In this document: positions 6,839-12,983 of the stretch, piece by piece
How the letters are laid out: each line of letters opens with the position of its first letter
How positions within the stretch are numbered: the first letter of the stretch is position 1
Assembly: GCA_051646185.1 (NCBI GenBank)
Contig: JBOFCS010000112.1
Coordinates: 1-12,983 of the forward strand
From: JBOFCS01 sp051646185
GTDB taxonomy: Bacteria; Actinomycetota; Actinomycetes; Mycobacteriales; Mycobacteriaceae
DNA: 12,983 nt
Reading direction: 5' to 3'
The notes under the pieces: model-generated
What the model saw: only the letters and a program-made list of their open reading frames with translations
Databases searched by the model: none
Told to the model about the DNA's origin: nothing
Translations under genes and position numbers: made by a program

Positions 6839-9800
6839 TTACCCTTCTAGCGTACCTTCGGCCTCAAGGTAGACCGACTTAAGTTCATTCAATATCTCTG
6901 GTTCAGGATTCTCCCACATAGATCTCTCAACAGCTTCCAATAATCGCTCTGCAATTCCATGTAATGCCCAAGGGTTTGATTCGGTCATAAACTGACGATT
7001 TTCGTCATCAAGAACATAATTTTGGGCAAGTTGCTCATACATCCAGTCCGCCATAACGTGTGCTGTTGCATCGTAACCAAACAGATAGTCAACTGTTGCG
7101 GCCATCTCAAAAGCACCTTTATAGCCGTGTCGGCGCATTGCTTGTATCCATCGAGGGTTCACTACCCGTGCTCGAAAAACCCTACTGGTTTCTTCGGAGA
7201 GAGTCCTTGTGCGAACCGATTCTGGCCGGGTACTGTCGCCGATATAGGCTGTCGGGGCAGTGCCAGTAAGCGCGCGAACTGTAGCCACCATCCCTCCGTG
7301 GTACTGAAAATAATCATCTGAATCTGCGATGTCATGTTCTCGAGTATCAGTGTTCTTGGCCGCAACTGTAATTCGTCTATAAGCGGTTTTCATATCGTCC
7401 GCAGCTGGGACTCCATCAAGGCCTCTGCCATAGGCGAAACCTCCCCAGGCTGTATACACCTCAGCAAGATCTGCATCAGTTCGCCAATTCTTACTATCGA
7501 TAAGTTGAAGTAGTCCCGCTCCGTACGTTCCAGGTTTCGATCCGAAAATTCGGGTTGTTGCTCGCCTGTTATCACCATGCAAGGCAAGGTCACTTTGTGC
7601 ATGTACCCTAATGTAGTTATCCTCGGGAGCTTCATCCAACGCTGCCACTAGCTGAACTGCATCATCAAGTAAGGCTAGAACATGTGGGAAAGCATCTCTG
7701 AAGAACCCTGAGATCCGCACTGTCACATCGATTCGTGGCCGCTTAAGCTCAGCAAGAGAAATTGGTTCAAGCGAAGTGACACGACGTGATGCTTCATCCC
7801 AGATTGGTCGAACACCTAAAAGCGCAAAGACCTCTGCAATGTCATCCCCAGAGGTCCGCATTGCTGAAGTTCCCCATACTGAAATGCCTACGGAACGAGG
7901 CCAATCGCCGTGATCATTGTGATAACGCTGGAGCAGCGATTCAGCCATAGCTTGCCCGGTTTCCCAGGCGAGGCGTGAAGGAACCGCTTTGGGATCAACG
8001 GAATAAAAGTTTCGCCCCGTTGGGAGAACATTAATTAATCCGCGCAGTGGCGAACCACTCGGGCCTGCGGCAATAAAGCCGCCATTTAGTGCGTGCAGTA
8101 CTTGGTTAATCTCCTGAGCAGATTGCCGTAAACGCGGGACAACTTCCTGCGCTGCGAACTCTAAAATCTTTACCACCGTAGAATTTTCAGATAATGAATG
8201 TGCGGCCGCTGGGTCCCAGTTTGTTTCGTGCATTGCCGATACTAGGCAATGCGCTTGCAATTCAACATCATCGACACGAACTCTAGCCTCATCGCCAGCT
8301 TCGCTAAGCCCTAAGGCCTCGCGAAGTCCGGGGACAGTTTGCTCCCCACCCCAAATTTGGCGGGCCCGAAGCATAGCTAGAACCAGATCTATCTCTGCTT
8401 CATCAACAGGTGGTTGCCCTAGAATATGGAGCCCATCACGAATCTGAACATCCTTAATTTCACAGAGCCAACCATCAACATGCAAAAGCATATCGTCAAA
8501 AACATCTTCATCAGGACGATCCGTTAGACCAAGATCATGGTCCATCTTTGCGGCACGCATGAGGGTCCAGATTTGCTGTCTAATTGCCGGAAGTTTTGCT
8601 GGGTCTAAGGCGGAAATATTTGAGTGCTCATCAAGTAGTTGTTCAAGTCTTGCTATATCACCATAGCTCTCGGCTCGAGCCATCGGAGGAATAAGGTGAT
8701 CGATCAAAGTGGCGTGAGCACGCCTTTTGGCTTGGGTACCTTCGCCTGGATCATTGACCAGGAAGGGGTAGATAAGAGGTAGATCTCCGAGTGCAGCATC
8801 GGTTCCGCAACTAGCGGACATGCCTAAGGTTTTTCCGGGTAGCCACTCCAGGTTACCGTGCTTTCCTAGATGTATCAATGCGTCTGCAGCGAAGCCACCC
8901 TCAGCTTGTGGCGCGGCTAGCCAGCGGTATGCCGCTAAGTAATGGTGACTTGGCGGTAAGTCCGGATCATGGTAAATAGCAACAGGATTCTCGCCAAACC
9001 CTCGAGGTGGTTGCACCATAATGACAATATTTCCCACGGTCAGGGCAGCGATAACGATATCCCCTTCAGGGTTGATGGAACGATCTACATATAACTCCCC
9101 AGGTGCGCTCCCCCAGTGCGCTACTACTTCATGTTGAAATTTTTCTGGCAAGCTCAAGAACCAGGACTGGTAGTTCCTAGCAGATATGCGAATAGGGTTA
9201 CTTTGTAATTGTGCATCAGTTAGCCAGTCAGGATCCTGGCCACCTCGAGCAATTAACTCATGAATGAGGGCATCGCCATCGTTGGTGACCAGCCCAGGAA
9301 CAGCCCCTGGTCCTTCCTTAGGCCCTAAATTGTACCCCTGTTCTTGCATTGCGGTGAGCAAAACGATAGCGCTAGCCGGAGTGTCAAGCCCTACTGCGTT
9401 ACCAATTCGTGAATGCTTTGTGGGGTAGGCCGAAAGAATAAGCCCGACGCGTTTTTCGGCTGCTGAAATATGCCGTAATCGAGCATGTCGTACCGCTATT
9501 CCGGCAACTCTATTGCATCGCTCAGTATCGGGTACGTAAGTGAATAAGCCATCGCTATCGCATTCTTTAAAAGAAAAAGGAACCGTAATGAGGCGACCAT
9601 CAAATTCCGGTACCGCAACTTGTGTGGCCACATCTAATGGGGACATGCCATCGGAATTATTTTCCCAGGTTTCTTTGCTACTTGTCAGACAAAGGCCTTG
9701 AAGTATCGGGATATCAAGAGCTGCTAGTTCTGCCACATTCCACGATTCATCATCCTCGCCGGCTGAAGCTCCGGCAGGCTTTGTGCCACCGGCTGCAAGC

Positions 9801-10432
9801 ACAGTTACTACCATTGAATCTGCAGTCCGGAGTAACTGGAGAAGGTCTGTTGGAGCTGTTCGTAGCGAAGCGCAATAAATAGGAAGTGCCTGCGCTCCTT
9901 TGCTTTCTATGGATTTACAGAGCTCCTCGACATAGGCGATGTTTCCTGCTAAATGCTGTGCACGGTAGTAGAGCACTGCGATAATGGGACCGTCGAAGCA
10001 TGTTCTAGTGCGTTCCAGCACTCCCCAGTATGGAGTGCTGCGTGGTGCAATAAATCCCAAACCAGTTAATAGCACTGTGTCAGAAAGGAAGTTGTATGCC
10101 TGCAAGAAATTATCTGGGCCGCCTTCGGCTAGGTACGCATGAGCCTGCAGTGCAACCCCTGCAGGGACGGTGGACAACTCCATGAGAGCTGCATCGGGGG
10201 CCTGCTCTCCACTAAGGACAACCACCGGCAGACCGGAAGCTAATACCTGAGTTAAGCCTTCCTCCCAGGCTCGGATGCCGCCAAGGATACGCACTATTAC
10301 AAGGTCAGTTCCGGAAATCAGAGTAGCGATATCTTCCAGAAGAATCCGAGAAGGATTAGCAACGCGGAAGTCCGCTCCACTTGATCGAGCAGTAAGTAGA
10401 TCGGTATCTGAAGTTGACAATAAGGTAATCAC
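6839..10432 (-). CDS. cobN: Aerobic cobaltochelatase large subunit CobN
   Basis: Large subunit of the ATP-dependent cobaltochelatase that inserts Co2+ into hydrogenobyrinic acid a,c-diamide in the oxygen-dependent B12 pathway; it works with an AAA+ and a VWA/MIDAS-type subunit, neither of which is in this window. At 1197 residues it is full length for the family. Visible signatures are IAVLYYRAQHLAGN (151-164), ALPIYCASLR (182-191), the family's most conserved block HLGKHGNLEWLPGK (521-534) and DLPLIYPFLVNDPGEGTQAKRRAHA split over 550-573. The GTG start at 10432 has an AGGAGG site nine bases upstream, directly after the riboswitch. It diverges from cobG. No clear terminator follows it before the oxidoreductase gene. 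Magnesium chelatase subunit BchH/ChlH is the related alternative, but the cob neighbours decide for CobN. Confidence 0.95.
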   Translation of the reverse strand: MITLLSTSDTDLLTARSSGADFRVANPSRILLEDIATLISGTDLVIVRILGGIRAWEEGLTQVLASGLPVVVLSGEQAPDAALMELSTVPAGVALQAHAYLAEGGPDNFLQAYNFLSDTVLLTGLGFIAPRSTPYWGVLERTRTCFDGPIIAVLYYRAQHLAGNIAYVEELCKSIESKGAQALPIYCASLRTAPTDLLQLLRTADSMVVTVLAAGGTKPAGASAGEDDESWNVAELAALDIPILQGLCLTSSKETWENNSDGMSPLDVATQVAVPEFDGRLITVPFSFKECDSDGLFTYVPDTERCNRVAGIAVRHARLRHISAAEKRVGLILSAYPTKHSRIGNAVGLDTPASAIVLLTAMQEQGYNLGPKEGPGAVPGLVTNDGDALIHELIARGGQDPDWLTDAQLQSNPIRISARNYQSWFLSLPEKFQHEVVAHWGSAPGELYVDRSINPEGDIVIAALTVGNIVIMVQPPRGFGENPVAIYHDPDLPPSHHYLAAYRWLAAPQAEGGFAADALIHLGKHGNLEWLPGKTLGMSASCGTDAALGDLPLIYPFLVNDPGEGTQAKRRAHATLIDHLIPPMARAESYGDIARLEQLLDEHSNISALDPAKLPAIRQQIWTLMRAAKMDHDLGLTDRPDEDVFDDMLLHVDGWLCEIKDVQIRDGLHILGQPPVDEAEIDLVLAMLRARQIWGGEQTVPGLREALGLSEAGDEARVRVDDVELQAHCLVSAMHETNWDPAAAHSLSENSTVVKILEFAAQEVVPRLRQSAQEINQVLHALNGGFIAAGPSGSPLRGLINVLPTGRNFYSVDPKAVPSRLAWETGQAMAESLLQRYHNDHGDWPRSVGISVWGTSAMRTSGDDIAEVFALLGVRPIWDEASRRVTSLEPISLAELKRPRIDVTVRISGFFRDAFPHVLALLDDAVQLVAALDEAPEDNYIRVHAQSDLALHGDNRRATTRIFGSKPGTYGAGLLQLIDSKNWRTDADLAEVYTAWGGFAYGRGLDGVPAADDMKTAYRRITVAAKNTDTREHDIADSDDYFQYHGGMVATVRALTGTAPTAYIGDSTRPESVRTRTLSEETSRVFRARVVNPRWIQAMRRHGYKGAFEMAATVDYLFGYDATAHVMADWMYEQLAQNYVLDDENRQFMTESNPWALHGIAERLLEAVERSMWENPEPEILNELKSVYLEAEGTLEG

Positions 10433-10439
10433 AGAACGC

Positions 10440-10620
10440 TTCCTCCTGGGGTTTCGCGCCCCATACTGGTGTGTATGACGTTTATACGGGTCTGGCTGCT
10501 ACCCAATATGATGGGCAGTTCACAGTGGCGCGACCGCGCCGGATTTGCACCGGCTTCCTGTATAAGCTGTCTTGCTGGTGATGTTACCTGTGTCTTGCCG
10601 CTTTGCGGTATACCAGGTTG
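10440..10620 (-). ncRNA. Cobalamin (B12) riboswitch upstream of cobN
   Basis: The minus strand carries the core of an adenosylcobalamin-type riboswitch: GGAAGCCGGTGCAAATCCGG (10557-10538) continuing into GCGCGGTCGCGCCACTGTGA, then AGCCAGACC, the B12-box-like end (about 10497-10489). A P3-like helix is visible, TTATAC (10565-10560) with GTATAA (10487-10482), and a possible closing helix CTGGT (10616-10612) with ACCAG (10470-10466). A hairpin TGGGG-CGCGAAA-CCCCA (10463-10447) abuts the AGGAGG ribosome site of cobN, which points to control of translation rather than termination. No T-run terminator lies before the start. Binding of cobalamin would be expected to shut off cobN. The outer boundaries are approximate. 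Confidence 0.92.
10442..10447 (-). promoter_or_regulatory. cobN Shine-Dalgarno site next to riboswitch hairpin
   Basis: The minus strand reads CCCCAGGAGGAAGCGTTCTGTG. The last base of the hairpin's 3' arm is also the first base of AGGAGG, and the GTG start follows after nine bases. Formation of the hairpin or of a loop-loop contact could therefore mask the site. Confidence 0.7.
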
Positions 10621-10632
10621 ATTGCATTGGCC

Positions 10633-10662
10633 TAATCTTATGTGGTGAGTAATCGCAGTAAA
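10633..10662. promoter_or_regulatory. Divergent overlapping promoters of cobG and cobN
   Basis: Rightward, TAATCT (10633-10638) ends six bases before the GTG at 10645, so a transcript could start at or next to the cobG start codon; no good -35 is seen. Leftward, TAAGAT on the minus strand (10640-10635) with TTTACT (10662-10657) sixteen bases upstream would start RNA near 10628, about a dozen bases before the riboswitch. The two -10 hexamers share four base pairs, so the polymerases would compete. This is read from sequence alone. Confidence 0.4.
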
Positions 10663-11799
10663 AAAACTCCGGTAGGACGGACAAACCCTGACCGATGTCC
10701 AGGGGTACTAGAGCTGCATCCTGCAGCCGATGGGGGCTTAGCCCGCATCCGTGTACCAGGAGGCTTGTTAAATGCTGAGCAGGTAGCAATAATAGCCCTT
10801 GCTGCCAGGGAACTCGGCAATGGCACTATTGAATTAACGTCGCGAGCAAATATTCAGTTACGCGGAATTGCTCATCCCGAAAAATTAGCGAAACGGTTAA
10901 TGCAGGGCGAACTTTTTCCTTCAGCCACTCACGAACGTGTTCGCAATATTATTAGTTCACCCTTATCAGGTCGAGTAGGCGGATCCGCCGACATTAGCAA
11001 GCTCGTCAAGGATTTGGATACTCGCATGCAGTCTGTCACCGCTCTTGCTGATTTATCAGGAAGATTTCTGATAAGCATCGATGATGGCAGCGGTGATGTT
11101 TCAGGACTAGGCGCTGATATTGGCCTGCATCTGCTCTCGGAGCACAGTGCTGCATTGCTGCTTGCCGGGAAGGACTCAGGGGTGCGAATTCCGGTCAATC
11201 GGGCAGTTCAAGTGCTGATCGACGCTGCAAATGTCTTTGTTCAGATTAAACAGGGGTACTGGCGGTTATCGGAGGTTCCCGATGGTAGTAGCAAAATTCT
11301 GAGTACTTTGAGCTTAATGTCAACAGCAAAACCGCTCACATTCAATCTGAAGGATCAGGCTCCTATCGGATGGATCGAACAAATAAACGGCAAAATTGCT
11401 TTAGGTGCTGGGGTTCGCTTTGGACAGCTTGATGCTCGTACTCTCGAATTTCTTGCAGCAGCTCAGTCTCCACTGATTCTTACACCATGGAAATCGTTGC
11501 TATTAGTCGATTTATCGGAAAGTGCAGCTGATGCTGTCTTGCGTGTGCTGGCGCCACGAGGTCTAATCTTTGATGCTCATTCCCCGTGGCTGCAGATATC
11601 GACCTGCACGGGTAGCCCCGGTTGTGCAAAATCCCTTACAGATGTTCGCAGTGATGCCCAGCAAGCGGTCCTAGCTCAGCAACTTCCTGCTGCTCTAAAA
11701 CAACACTGGGTGGGTTGCGAACGGGCCTGCGGGCGACCAGCTGCAGATGTAGAGTTAGTAGTTGCTACTGATCAAGGATATCGCAAAGAAAACGGGTGA
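10642..11799 (+). CDS. cobG: Precorrin-3B synthase CobG
   Basis: Catalyses the oxygen-dependent hydroxylation/lactone formation that turns precorrin-3A into precorrin-3B, the step that defines the aerobic corrin pathway. The 385-residue protein resembles half of a sulfite/nitrite reductase: an N-terminal ferredoxin-like part (GGLARIRVPGGLL, 31-43), the substrate/siroheme-type arginine motif TSRANIQLRGI (66-76, Arg68 and Arg74) and a C-terminal 4Fe-4S site. The cluster cysteines are visible: STCTGSPGCAKS gives Cys322 and Cys328, and GCERACGRP gives Cys359 and Cys363. Two adjacent GTG codons (10642 and 10645) are possible starts. The second fits a leaderless transcript from TAATCT at 10633, and neither has a ribosome site. 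It is first in the rightward cob operon and is not preceded by a riboswitch in its own direction. Sulfite reductase is excluded by size and neighbours. Confidence 0.93.
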   Translation: MVSNRSKKTPVGRTNPDRCPGVLELHPAADGGLARIRVPGGLLNAEQVAIIALAARELGNGTIELTSRANIQLRGIAHPEKLAKRLMQGELFPSATHERVRNIISSPLSGRVGGSADISKLVKDLDTRMQSVTALADLSGRFLISIDDGSGDVSGLGADIGLHLLSEHSAALLLAGKDSGVRIPVNRAVQVLIDAANVFVQIKQGYWRLSEVPDGSSKILSTLSLMSTAKPLTFNLKDQAPIGWIEQINGKIALGAGVRFGQLDARTLEFLAAAQSPLILTPWKSLLLVDLSESAADAVLRVLAPRGLIFDAHSPWLQISTCTGSPGCAKSLTDVRSDAQQAVLAQQLPAALKQHWVGCERACGRPAADVELVVATDQGYRKENG

Positions 11800-11889
11800 A
11801 TGCTGCTGTCGCTATTGACCAGTAATCCGGTTCATCCAGGTGGCTTAAGTGACCATTTGATCAAAGCCGTAGGCTACAGGCATGCTTGA
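11800..11889 (+). CDS. Possible 29-codon coupling ORF between cobG and cobH
   Basis: An ATG directly follows the cobG TGA stop (TGAATG) and opens a 29-residue frame beginning MLLSLLTSNPVHPGG. It ends at a TGA (11887-11889) that overlaps the first codons of cobH (ATG at 11882). It fills the 82-base gap exactly and would carry ribosomes from the cobG stop to the cobH start, which has only a weak ribosome site of its own (AGGCTACAGGC). I recognise no protein family in it. It may simply be a chance open frame in a short spacer. Confidence 0.25.
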   Translation: MLLSLLTSNPVHPGGLSDHLIKAVGYRHA

Positions 11890-12508
11890 CTACATCCGCG
11901 ACGGTGCCGAAATCTACCGGCAATCATTTAGTACCATTCGAGCTGAAGCAGATTTATCGGCATTTCCAGCAGATATCGCCCAAGTTGTGGTGCGGATGAT
12001 TCATGCTAGTGGCCAAACCGATTTGACTAACGATATTGCGTTCAGCGTAAATTCGGTACGGCACGCACGAGCAGCTCTGTACGCTGGAGCCCCAATTCTC
12101 TGCGATTCAACAATGGTGGCATCAGGGATAACTCGTAGTCGCCTACCTAAGAACAATGAAGTGCTCTGTTTGTTGCACGACCCGCGGGTACCTGTGATTG
12201 CCAAAACAATTGCTAACACAAGGACGGCAGCTGCCGTGGAATTGTGGGCCGAAAAGCTTAGTGGTGCAGTCGTAGCCATCGGAAATGCTCCTACTGCACT
12301 ATTTCATTTGTTGGAACTTATTGATTCTGGGGTTCCCGCGCCCGCAGCAATTATCGGCGGCCCAGTAGGTTTTATCGGTTCGGCGGAATCTAAAGAAGAA
12401 CTTATTAACTCTTCCCGTGGAGTTGACTATCTTATGGTTCGCGGACGACGTGGCGGAAGTGCAATCACTGCAGCTGCAATGAATGCTATTGCAAGCGAGA
12501 AAGAATGA
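11882..12508 (+). CDS. cobH: Precorrin-8X methylmutase CobH
   Basis: Moves a methyl group from C-11 to C-12 of precorrin-8X to give hydrogenobyrinic acid, completing the corrin macrocycle. The 208-residue protein is normal family length and opens with MLDYIRDGAEIYRQSF. It carries the active-site histidine in VVRMIHASGQTDL (His41, equivalent to His43 of Pseudomonas denitrificans CobH). Further family blocks are GAPILCDSTMVASGIT (residues 74-89), GNAPTALFHLLELI and PAAIIGGPVGFIGSAESKEE (153-172), followed by the glycine/arginine-rich end VRGRRGGSAITAAAMNA. It follows cobG by 82 bases and overlaps cobI by four bases (ATGA), so the three are one operon. CbiC is the anaerobic-pathway name for the same enzyme; cobG and cobN favour the aerobic name. 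Confidence 0.95.
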   Translation: MLDYIRDGAEIYRQSFSTIRAEADLSAFPADIAQVVVRMIHASGQTDLTNDIAFSVNSVRHARAALYAGAPILCDSTMVASGITRSRLPKNNEVLCLLHDPRVPVIAKTIANTRTAAAVELWAEKLSGAVVAIGNAPTALFHLLELIDSGVPAPAAIIGGPVGFIGSAESKEELINSSRGVDYLMVRGRRGGSAITAAAMNAIASEKE

Positions 12509-12983
12509 GTACTCGAAACAATACTTCAGGAAAGCTTTGGGGTATCGGCCTTGGTCCAGGGGATCCGGAACTTGTCACAGTGAAAGCAGCGCGAGTTATC
12601 GGCTCAGTGGATGTTGTTGCCTTTCACAGTGCTCGGCATGGCAGAAGTATCGCTCGTGCGATTGCCTCCCCTTATCTGCGTTCCGAACAAATTCAAGAGC
12701 TACTTGTTTATCCGGTGACAACCGAAAAAACGGAACATCCCGGCGGATACCAAGGGGCCATTGATGAATTTTATGAAAGTGCGGCAGCCAGGTTAGCTGA
12801 ACATTTATCAGCAGGCCGATCCGTTGCGATCTTAGCTGAGGGGGACCCGCTTTTTTATAGCTCGTATATGCACATGCATAAACGCCTTGCAGATAAATTT
12901 GAGACGGAGATTATTCCTGGGGTAACTTCGGTTAATGCGGCATCGGCAGCAATCGGAGTTCCCCTTGTTGAGCGAGATGAGAT
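12505..12983 (+). CDS. cobI: Precorrin-2 C20-methyltransferase CobI, N-terminal part (runs off window)
   Basis: Uses S-adenosylmethionine to methylate C-20 of precorrin-2, giving precorrin-3A, the substrate of CobG. The first 159 codons are present. After MSTRNNTSGKLWG comes the tetrapyrrole methylase loop GLGPGDPELVTVKAARVI (residues 15-32). Later come LAEGDPLFYSSYMHMHKRL (residues 112-130) and IIPGVTSVNAASAAIGVPL (residues 137-155), which are typical of CobI/CbiL rather than of the other corrin methylases. The ATG overlaps the cobH stop in ATGA, so translation is coupled. In M. tuberculosis and relatives this protein continues into CobJ (precorrin-3B C17-methyltransferase) as a fusion. Whether that holds here cannot be seen because the window ends inside the first domain. 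Confidence 0.92.
   Translation, partial: MSTRNNTSGKLWGIGLGPGDPELVTVKAARVIGSVDVVAFHSARHGRSIARAIASPYLRSEQIQELLVYPVTTEKTEHPGGYQGAIDEFYESAAARLAEHLSAGRSVAILAEGDPLFYSSYMHMHKRLADKFETEIIPGVTSVNAASAAIGVPLVERDE

Noticed and set aside
10440..10620. The riboswitch considered as a leader of cobG.
   Set aside because: The conserved core reads in the correct sense only on the minus strand, toward cobN.
12483..12764. A 93-codon plus-strand frame across the cobH/cobI junction.
   Set aside because: It runs out of frame with both cobH and cobI, whose protein sequences are unmistakable through the same bases.
1..12983. Search by eye for insertion sequences, CRISPR repeats, tRNA/rRNA genes, prophage or defence genes.
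   Set aside because: No direct-repeat arrays, transposase motifs, cloverleaf-like sequences or phage-type genes were seen. Every stretch over 300 bases is covered by a recognised gene.

Overview
The window looks like a housekeeping segment of a mycolata-type actinobacterium (order Mycobacteriales/Corynebacteriales). Its gene order follows the Mycobacterium tuberculosis stretch from rbpA (Rv2050) through ppm1, fxsA and cobN to cobG-cobH-cobI, as I recall it. Base composition is close to half GC by eye, well below most mycobacteria, so a lower-GC relative such as a Corynebacterium of the diphtheriae/kutscheri kind is a reasonable guess, but the species is inference.

Layout: (1) The C-terminal part of rbpA (+) ends at 186 and meets the leftward genes at a near-perfect 19-bp inverted repeat (195-240), a shared two-way terminator. 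(2) From 10432 down to 255 every gene runs on the minus strand with short gaps: cobN, an F420/FMN split-barrel oxidoreductase, a WS/DGAT-like acyltransferase, fxsA, a YtcJ-type amidohydrolase, lnt and ppm1. (3) A 209-bp divergent region (10433-10641) holds a minus-strand cobalamin riboswitch leading into cobN, with overlapping -10 elements for the two directions at its right edge. (4) On the plus strand cobG, cobH and cobI run rightward and are tightly packed. cobI is cut by the window end.

How the genes fit together: cobG, cobH and cobI are steps of the oxygen-dependent corrin ring pathway, and cobN is the large subunit of the aerobic cobaltochelatase that inserts cobalt. Free cobalamin probably represses cobN through the riboswitch. 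The plus-strand cob operon shows no riboswitch and may be read as a leaderless mRNA. At the left, Ppm1 makes polyprenyl-phosphate-mannose and Lnt N-acylates lipoproteins. In this order of bacteria the two are physically or genetically coupled.

I see no mobile element, CRISPR array, tRNA or rRNA, and no convincing unknown system. The points most worth a second look are an fxsA gene with no canonical start codon at its true N-terminus, the compact divergent cob control region, a 29-codon ORF exactly filling the cobG-cobH gap, and an acyltransferase with an altered active-site motif.
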